From Methanoculleus methanifontis (GTDB taxonomy: Archaea > Halobacteriota > Methanomicrobia > Methanomicrobiales > Methanoculleaceae): a DNA stretch of 50,129 bases. Position numbers and translations under genes: made by a program. This document shows, piece by piece, positions 45,216-50,129 of this stretch; position 1 is the first letter of the stretch, and each line of letters starts with the position of its first letter. Below the pieces are notes generated by a model, which saw only the letters and a program-made list of their open reading frames with translations, was not told where the DNA came from and made no database searches. The stretch lies in assembly GCF_030464365.1 (NCBI RefSeq), contig NZ_VCYI01000018.1, forward strand, positions 1-50,129, given 5' to 3'.

Positions 45216-46496
45216 CTAAGATGAACCACTTCCACTACAGTAGGTGTGTGTATAGATTATACCCGACCCGGTTGAATACGACGTGCTCACATAAGAATCG
45301 TGTTGCCGGTCGTAGTACGAGAATACATCTGCCGGTCTGTCCCAGGTACTTCCCTGCCTGCACCATTCATCCATTATCGGCGATGTGCGTGCATCAAAGG
45401 AAAAGGTCGAGTCGTCCCAGAGCAATAACTCCGAGGACCCTACACTTCGCTTGATGAATTGACTCGGATCGCTATCATCATCGTAATAATAGTACCCCAG
45501 CCATTCTTCGGTTGTCGTATCCTGGAGCCAGATCTCATATTTCCCCAACGTGGAACCACTACCGATCAGTACGTAGTAATTATACTCGTGAGGGAGGGAT
45601 GATCTGGATACGTCGATATACGGGTCGGGACCCGGATAAATCAGAGAACCTTCGTCATATACTACCGGATATAACTTGATGTTCCCCACTCCGGGAAGGG
45701 CATCTTCGTACTCGACAACAATTTCAATTGTGTCAAGGGGTTCCCCTGATGCATCGAAACGGTTTAAATTTATCTCTCTTTCCTGGAAAATCGTGTATCT
45801 AGCTCCGGAATTTGAATAGTAGTATGGCCTAATTTTCCCTGTAAGATATGTAACTTCATTTCCTGAATCGGCCCTAAACCTTACTCTGGAGAGGTATTGC
45901 TGCCCATCACGTTCCATGTTAACTTCAAGTGAATTAATCACCGCTAGATCGCTATCTGATAATTTGGATCGAGAGCTGCTTGCGGTGTTCTCCGGGTGCT
46001 GTCGGTAATAAGTACTGATATCTGTATAATGTGAAAAATATTCCAGCGGGAAACTCAGGTCGATGCAACCAGGGTCTCCATTCAATGCCCTTAACATTGT
46101 ATCAGGTATTGTTAATACTGCTACAGGGTCATCTTCAGCAATTCCTACCTGTATTAGGTAATCCGGAGATTTTTCTACAGAACAATCCGATTCTCCAAAT
46201 GCGGAGAAGGGAAGAGATAATTCAACGATTCCGGGGGATTGCAGTCCTACCTGTTTTGTAACATATGCTTCGGATAGGATGATCGTCGTTAGGTCGGATC
46301 CTGTCATTGCCGACGCTGGCTCGACACCGCTCCAGTCAAAGAGGGGAGGTTGGACACTATCAACCAATCGAAACGTTGTATTATGGGGTTCTGCCTGGGG
46401 GTTGTTCGTTGCACTCACCACTGACACAACACCCGCGCTCACCAGCAACACAGCAAAGAGCGCGGAGAGTGCCCGCATTCCAATCTTTCCATTCAT
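45216..46496 (-). CDS. Large secreted protein sharing signal peptide with halocin-like precursor
   Basis: 426 residues with signal peptide MNGKIGMRALSALFAVLLVS, which differs from that of the gene at 32637 by only two residues over the same twenty. After it the two proteins diverge. The mature part is acidic and rich in Tyr, Ser and Asp, with beta-type segments (DTIEIVVEYEDALPGVGNIK, YYVLIGSGSTLGKYEIWLQD) and five cysteines, three of them in the last 60 residues or so. No family recognised. It is markedly AT-richer than the housekeeping genes. ATG at 46496 has AGGAGG 7 nt upstream. Promoter and leader (46497-46760) are homologous to U1. Confidence 0.7.
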   Translation of the reverse strand: MNGKIGMRALSALFAVLLVSAGVVSVVSATNNPQAEPHNTTFRLVDSVQPPLFDWSGVEPASAMTGSDLTTIILSEAYVTKQVGLQSPGIVELSLPFSAFGESDCSVEKSPDYLIQVGIAEDDPVAVLTIPDTMLRALNGDPGCIDLSFPLEYFSHYTDISTYYRQHPENTASSSRSKLSDSDLAVINSLEVNMERDGQQYLSRVRFRADSGNEVTYLTGKIRPYYYSNSGARYTIFQEREINLNRFDASGEPLDTIEIVVEYEDALPGVGNIKLYPVVYDEGSLIYPGPDPYIDVSRSSLPHEYNYYVLIGSGSTLGKYEIWLQDTTTEEWLGYYYYDDDSDPSQFIKRSVGSSELLLWDDSTFSFDARTSPIMDEWCRQGSTWDRPADVFSYYDRQHDSYVSTSYSTGSGIIYTHTYCSGSGSS

Positions 46497-46760
46497 TTGC
46501 TTTCCTCCTGTAACGTTCCCGGAGGCAGAAGAGGCACAACCTTAATGTACATGGAATGCGAACTATTCCTTCGCCTTCGGGCAGTGGGGGGGCTCATCCG
46601 GTCTTGGACGGATGGGGTGAGCCTCCGCGGTTTTGCGAACGCTGTTTTGAGCATCTGCATATGGGGATAGACCCGGGCCTATATAGCATTTCTCTCACAA
46701 TCATCTACATGTCCATTGGCCGTTTGTGAAAGTGAGACGATCGATCCGGCGGCAGGGAGC
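46497..46760 (-). promoter_or_regulatory. Conserved promoter and hairpin leader of secreted-protein gene (U2)
   Basis: The TATA candidate GCTATATAGGC (minus strand, about 46678-46688) gives a leader near 160 nt. The upstream motif CATCTACATGTCC...CGATCC spans 46702-46745. The leader repeats the U1 hairpin: arms GGCTCATCC (46592-46600) and GGGTGAGCC (46616-46624) replace GGTTCATCC and GGATGAACC, with a T-A to C-G compensatory change in the third pair. The remaining 46761-46938 has no gene that I can support. Confidence 0.55.
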
Positions 46761-46938
46761 ACGGACACAGGAGAGAGGCTATTCTCACGGCAAGGTAGGT
46801 AGTGCGGGTATGATGGTTTCCAGCAACTTACTGCCATAGACACCTTGACACCGAAACAGAGGTTGTATAGCACCACTCCGGCCTCACCTTTGGGGGCGGT
46901 GAACTAACCCTGCCTTTACAGATGAGGTTTCTCGGCTG

Positions 46939-47064
46939 TCATCCCCTACTCCAGGCTATCCAGAGGATCGCGCCCAGGATCGGCATGACGACGTAGCCCC
47001 CGGCGCCGCAATGGGGATACGCCACGACAACCCCCAGGACAGCCAGGATGTGTTCTGAATTCAT
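46939..47064 (-). CDS. 41-residue hydrophobic peptide
   Basis: Short gene reading MNSEHILAVLGVVVAYPHCG, then AGGYVVMPILGAILWIAWSR plus a last Gly. Its ATG overlaps the TGA of the preceding 191-residue membrane protein gene (ATGA at 47061-47064), a strong sign of translation. It has two hydrophobic stretches around a GAGG turn and one cysteine. It could be a small subunit of the membrane protein, a toxin-like peptide, or an immunity peptide. No family recognised. Confidence 0.6.
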   Translation of the reverse strand: MNSEHILAVLGVVVAYPHCGAGGYVVMPILGAILWIAWSRG

Positions 47065-47636
47065 TTCGTATTACTCCCATCTTCGGAGTTCGGGCGGCGA
47101 AACGAGATGACCGCGCGGAGGAGGATGTAGAAGACGGCGGCGACCAGCACGCACTCGAGGTAGAACCCGAGGAACGTAAACGCGGAAAACACCAGACCAT
47201 GTGCTAACGAGTCTTCGGCGAGCGGCAGTGCGCTCATGGCGTCGTCAAGAAGCCACCCGAAGATCGGCAGCCTGTCCGCGAGCAGCGGGGGCTCGCCTCT
47301 CCAGCGGTGCGGGGTTATGAACAGGGGGAATACCAACGGTGTCATTGCTGCGGCGGTAACGAGCATCGTCTGGATTCGCCCGTGAAACGAGAGGACGCCT
47401 GCAACGAGCGGGAACGGTGTCGCAGCCCCCGCAACTGCAAGGATCATGAGCACCAGGAAGAGGGTGAGGAGGGCGTAGAGCGGCATGGGCCCCGGGTGGC
47501 CCGAGGCGACGCTGGCGACACATACCCAGACGGCCCACGCGATGACCGCAACGAGCGGCGGGATTGCAAACCGCAGCCGGCTCCGGGAGATAGACTCGTA
47601 AAGGCAGGGGAAAGCCGATGTATTCGTATGAGGCAT
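47061..47636 (-). CDS. Unknown 191-residue membrane protein in second island
   Basis: About four or five hydrophobic helices (IPPLVAVIAWAVWVCVASVA, LYALLTLFLVLMILAVAGAA, MLVTAAAMTPLVFPLFI, then two near the C terminus) separated by an exposed loop around residues 108-140, and a basic tail. No family recognised. ATG at 47636 has GGAG 6 nt upstream. The promoter (U3) is homologous to those of the secreted genes, so it belongs to the same regulon. It is coupled to the 41-residue peptide downstream. Confidence 0.65.
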   Translation of the reverse strand: MPHTNTSAFPCLYESISRSRLRFAIPPLVAVIAWAVWVCVASVASGHPGPMPLYALLTLFLVLMILAVAGAATPFPLVAGVLSFHGRIQTMLVTAAAMTPLVFPLFITPHRWRGEPPLLADRLPIFGWLLDDAMSALPLAEDSLAHGLVFSAFTFLGFYLECVLVAAVFYILLRAVISFRRPNSEDGSNTK

Positions 47637-47830
47637 TTATTACTCCATGTCGTTAAACCAGGCATCCGCACAGGGACGTGGGCGTCAAGCCATTTACGTT
47701 TTCTGTCCTTTTTCTTTACACGTCCATCGACTGCTTGCAAAAATGAGGCATTCGGTCTCATCCTGAAGGATGCAGGTGCAGGGTAACGGATATTCTCGCG
47801 GCAAGGAAGATCGTGCAAGGTACGCCAGTC
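47637..47830 (-). promoter_or_regulatory. Conserved promoter (U3) of the 191-residue membrane protein
   Basis: Shares with U1 the core GGCATCCGCA-AGGGACGT (near 47661-47680), the TATA region CGTAAATGG (minus, 47690-47698) and the upstream motif TCTTTACACGTCC...GCAAAA (47713-47742). It shares with U2 the far-upstream TATTCTCGCGGCAAGG (47791-47806). The leader is short (about 30 nt) and lacks the hairpin of U1 and U2. Confidence 0.5.
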
Positions 47831-47866
47831 GATCCGGAGGATGGGTATCTGCTGATCCAGCAGTGT

Positions 47867-48871
47867 TTACCCCCAGAAGATGAGCCAGACCCCGAATCCT
47901 ATCAACAGGATCCCGCTTCCCGCTCGAATAACGTCCCTGTACTCCCGTATCCTGCTTGATGAGGCGTATCCACCGAGGACTCCGACGCCGAGAAACGGCG
48001 TGAGCACCCCGGCTCCGAAGACCAGCAGGAGCGATAAATCCTGTACGGTGCCGTCGATCAGGATTCTGCTCAGCAGGACGAGGAGCATCGGTGCGGCGCA
48101 CGGGGCCTTGACGATTGAAAATATCATGCCCAGAATGAACAACCCGGCAAGCGTGGTTGCATGCTTCCGTATGGATGACTTAACGTAGTCGTCCGCGGAG
48201 ATCGGGAGTTTTATCAACCCAAGCAGGTTCACCCCGGTGAGTATCGTGATCAGTCCTGCCGCGACGGCGAGGTACGGACCGAAACCACCAAGGGACATCC
48301 CTGCCAGCAGGAAGCAGCACCCCAGGACGATATACGCGGCTACCAGCCCCAGACCGAATATTACAGAGTTCAGGAGACTGCTTCTCAGCCCTTTGCCCGA
48401 CCCGGTGACGTACACCAGTATGAATCCGAGTATTGCCATCAGGCAGGGTGAGAACCCGGAGAAAAGGCCCAGGGAGAATGCAAACGGGATATTCCAGTTA
48501 ATCGGCGGCGAGTTCTCCTGCGGCTCAGCACCGGCAAGGGACTGCTCGATCGCCGCCCTGAGGTTCTCGTCGGTGATCTCCTCTTTGGGAATTGTGACGG
48601 TGCCGTTCACGACTACGGCCGGGACTTCGAGAAATGCGTACGCGTTCCATCGCTCCCAACTGTCCACAGTCTCGACGTCGATCCATTCGATCGTGAGGGC
48701 GCCGTCGTAGGTGCTTTCCAGGTCCGCAATCAGCGGATCAGTCAGTTTGCAGTCCGGGCACCGGTCCATGTGGTAGTATTCGAGGGGGATCGTTGAGGCC
48801 GCGACTGCAGGAATGCACAGAGTGCATGCGATGAGCAGAGCGGCAAGCACCTGCACTGCCTTTACGGTCAT
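47867..48871 (-). CDS. Thioredoxin-CcdA fusion, copy B (intact)
   Basis: Full-length paralogue of the gene at 30299: 334 residues, signal peptide 1-25, redox pair C38-x-x-C41 in MDRCPDCKLTDP, then a CcdA domain with SGFSPCLMAILGF and VKAPCAAPMLL. An extra C-terminal helix GSGILLIGFGVWLIFWG is lost in copy A. Role as for copy A: it passes electrons from cytoplasmic thioredoxin to extracytoplasmic disulfides. ATG at 48871, 66 nt downstream of the membrane protein copy B. Identity to copy A is very high, so duplication is recent. Confidence 0.88.
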   Translation of the reverse strand: MTVKAVQVLAALLIACTLCIPAVAASTIPLEYYHMDRCPDCKLTDPLIADLESTYDGALTIEWIDVETVDSWERWNAYAFLEVPAVVVNGTVTIPKEEITDENLRAAIEQSLAGAEPQENSPPINWNIPFAFSLGLFSGFSPCLMAILGFILVYVTGSGKGLRSSLLNSVIFGLGLVAAYIVLGCCFLLAGMSLGGFGPYLAVAAGLITILTGVNLLGLIKLPISADDYVKSSIRKHATTLAGLFILGMIFSIVKAPCAAPMLLVLLSRILIDGTVQDLSLLLVFGAGVLTPFLGVGVLGGYASSSRIREYRDVIRAGSGILLIGFGVWLIFWG

Positions 48872-48937
48872 GAGCCCTCTACCTCTCACAGGGGTGCGCA
48901 GAACACATCGATCACTCTGCTGGTCATCCATCAGCCA

Positions 48938-49561
48938 TCAATCCGCTCCCTCCGGTGCGCGCCGTCGTTCCCAGATATAGAGGATGGGAAAAGCAACGAT
49001 ACCAACAAGCGCGATTGCCTGGAGGAGGGGGAGAACGGGGTACCCCAGTACCAGGTAGCGCAGAAGGACGATCCCAGTTGCTCCGAGGTAGAAGATGGCC
49101 GATCGTGCGAAGGTGATGTGGCGCTCCCCACCATCAATGAAGACGATGCGCGTCAGAAGCAGGCCGAGGATGACAAGGACAGGGAGCCAGAATATCTGGT
49201 TGATGGAGTATGCAAGGGACGCATAGCTATAGATCAGGAAGATCGTGACAAGAAGGGCGGCGTCGGTCATCTTCTCAACGATGCCTCTTCTCCGTGCTGT
49301 CTTCTTTTCTCCGCGCTTCCCCAGTCGAAACGCATGACGAAGGATATTCGCGGGATTGGGGTCGGTCAGGCCTTCTTTTCGTCTATACCACACCATAACG
49401 CAGGCGACTATTGCAGCGATCATCAATGGCAGGGGTAAGAGCAAAAAAGCTGGCAATGGGAGGTAGTCTGTTGTGATGATGTAAGCGATGACGATAAGCG
49501 AGATTCCAAAGGTTGCAACTGAACGCCACAACTCTTCTTTGGCAATAGTATCAATCTTCAT
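48938..49561 (-). CDS. Unknown 207-residue membrane protein, copy B
   Basis: Paralogue of the gene at 31312, the same length to the residue, with the same six hydrophobic segments and conserved blocks FLIYSYASLAYSINQIFWLP, LLLTRIVFIDGGERHITFAR and AFPILYIWERR. The middle loop (58-95) differs most between copies. Its start overlaps the broken lipoprotein gene by 4 nt (ATGA). The function is unknown; its strict place between lipoprotein and CcdA fusion in both copies argues for a joint role. Confidence 0.75.
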   Translation of the reverse strand: MKIDTIAKEELWRSVATFGISLIVIAYIITTDYLPLPAFLLLPLPLMIAAIVACVMVWYRRKEGLTDPNPANILRHAFRLGKRGEKKTARRRGIVEKMTDAALLVTIFLIYSYASLAYSINQIFWLPVLVILGLLLTRIVFIDGGERHITFARSAIFYLGATGIVLLRYLVLGYPVLPLLQAIALVGIVAFPILYIWERRRAPEGAD

Positions 49562-50003
49562 GCGTACACCACCGATGCGCCATCGGGAATCGTGAACGTG
49601 AACTCATCATCATTTATCACGCAATTCATTGAGTAATTTCGATATTCCAGGGTTAGCACCAGATTGCCCTTATCGTAACTCTGCAGTTTTAACGGGGTCA
49701 TATTTTTGGAGTCGATCCACAATACGTACTCTTTTGTGTTGTCCTCGCGGTCCAACTCGTGAGGAGTCAGTTTTACTTTATAGACCGGAATTGAGTTGAT
49801 TGATTCTATCCCTTGTTCCTCTACCGTGTAATTTTTAGTAATGTTGTCGGTCAGTAATGTGTAGATCGCAGGCGCTGGTCTCTTTTCAGATGGTGTCAAG
49901 TGTCTTACGAGCACATTATTTTTCTCCGGATCATAGATCCAGACGACATCTCCATTTGAAACGATCTTCAAGCGTGTAAAAGAGTCACTTTTTTCAATCT
50001 TTC
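49558..50003 (-). pseudogene. LolA-like lipoprotein, copy B, cut by insertion sequence
   Basis: The C-terminal 148 residues match copy A: RKIEKSDSFTRLKIVSNGD aligns with RRIEKSGSFIRSEVTSNGD, then WIYDPEKN, LEYRNYSMN and FTFTIPDGASVVYA. Upstream of RKIEKS the homology stops exactly where the insertion-sequence end begins (about 50004), so the signal peptide and first third are missing from this side. A short frame starting at TTG 49971 is open but is not a natural start. The rest may lie beyond the element. Confidence 0.75.
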
Positions 50004-50129
50004 GGCTCTGTTGAAACCCTCTAGTCGAGGGTCGGCTCCATCTGAGGGGAAAGATCTATAAAACCGTTGCTCCTTGTGTTAATGACGAAACCAACAACAA
50101 GGAGCAGAGTTAGTGTCGACGAATGGCTA
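50004..50129 (+). mobile_element. Left end of an insertion sequence
   Basis: Begins GGCTCTGTTGAAACCC at the point where the lipoprotein homology ends. A CCCTC/GAGGG hairpin lies at about 50017-50031, then a TATA-like TCTATAAAA (50055-50063) and the start of an open frame at 50082. The terminal sequence recurs, inverted, at 17318-17335. IS family not identified. Confidence 0.6.
50082..50129 (+). CDS. Transposase N terminus (partial, runs off the window)
   Basis: ATG at 50082 opens MTKPTTRSRVSVDEWL and remains open to the last base. It sits about 80 nt inside the inferred IS end and about 20 nt after a TATA-like box, with no ribosome site, so a leaderless transposase mRNA is likely. Only 16 residues are visible and no transposase motif can be seen; the call rests on position. 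Confidence 0.45.
   Translation, partial: MTKPTTRSRVSVDEWL

Overview
The window reads as chromosomal DNA of a high-GC methanogenic archaeon of the Methanomicrobiales, most like Methanoculleus (inference from gene content, not a database match). Supporting features are two proteasome-activating nucleotidases, the archaeal DKFP/ADH route into the shikimate pathway, the tgtA-arcS archaeosine pair, aMBF1, a short CBS-HTH regulator, a mevalonate-branch AcnX small subunit, an archaeal-type RNase P RNA and TATA-box promoters close to start codons. No rRNA, tRNA or CRISPR array was found.

Layout. 0.2-6.7 kb: RecQ-like helicase, N-formylglutamate amidohydrolase family protein, NSS-type sodium symporter, peroxiredoxin, CNNM/CorC membrane protein and an FKBP lipoprotein. 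6.7-9.9 kb: a 1070-residue protein made almost entirely of TPRs, translationally coupled to the FKBP. 10-17 kb: tandem rubredoxin, J-domain membrane protein, phosphomevalonate dehydratase small subunit, the first PAN (divergent across a perfect 28-bp palindrome), a small conserved protein, a GNAT acetyltransferase, the second PAN, and aMBF1 divergent from it. 17.6-25.5 kb: an eight-gene operon with 1-4 nt overlaps (first aldolase/ADH synthase paralogue, second paralogue, AroB', TyrA, PheA, AroA, AroK-AroE fusion, AroC). With aroD at 26 kb on the other strand it encodes a near-complete route from sugar phosphate and aspartate semialdehyde to chorismate and on towards Phe and Tyr. 26-30 kb: aroD, proC and a U32 peptidase-family protein. 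34-44 kb: tpiA, CBS-HTH regulator, RNase P RNA, a pilin/archaellin-like protein, AMMECR1, tgtA-arcS, YbjQ with a 51-residue membrane protein, and an NfnAB/GltA-like electron-transfer pair.

Two accessory islands stand out: 30.2-33.7 kb and 44.1-50.1 kb. Both are locally AT-richer and carry homologous copies of a three-gene module (lipoprotein, 207-residue membrane protein, thioredoxin-CcdA fusion). In island 1 the module lies downstream of a secreted protein whose last 54 residues hold ten cysteines, as in halocin C8-type peptides. Three conserved promoter regions, plus one apparent remnant, recur upstream of secreted or membrane genes in these islands. Two of them also share a long leader with a conserved hairpin. 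One CcdA copy has lost its last helix to a nonsense codon, and the second lipoprotein copy is broken by an insertion sequence whose left end closes the window. I read this as a candidate disulfide-rich secreted-peptide system.

Intergenic space holds at least five copies of a modular repeat with terminal inverted repeats and internal hairpin modules. It also holds one MITE-like element whose ends match the end of the insertion sequence at 50 kb.
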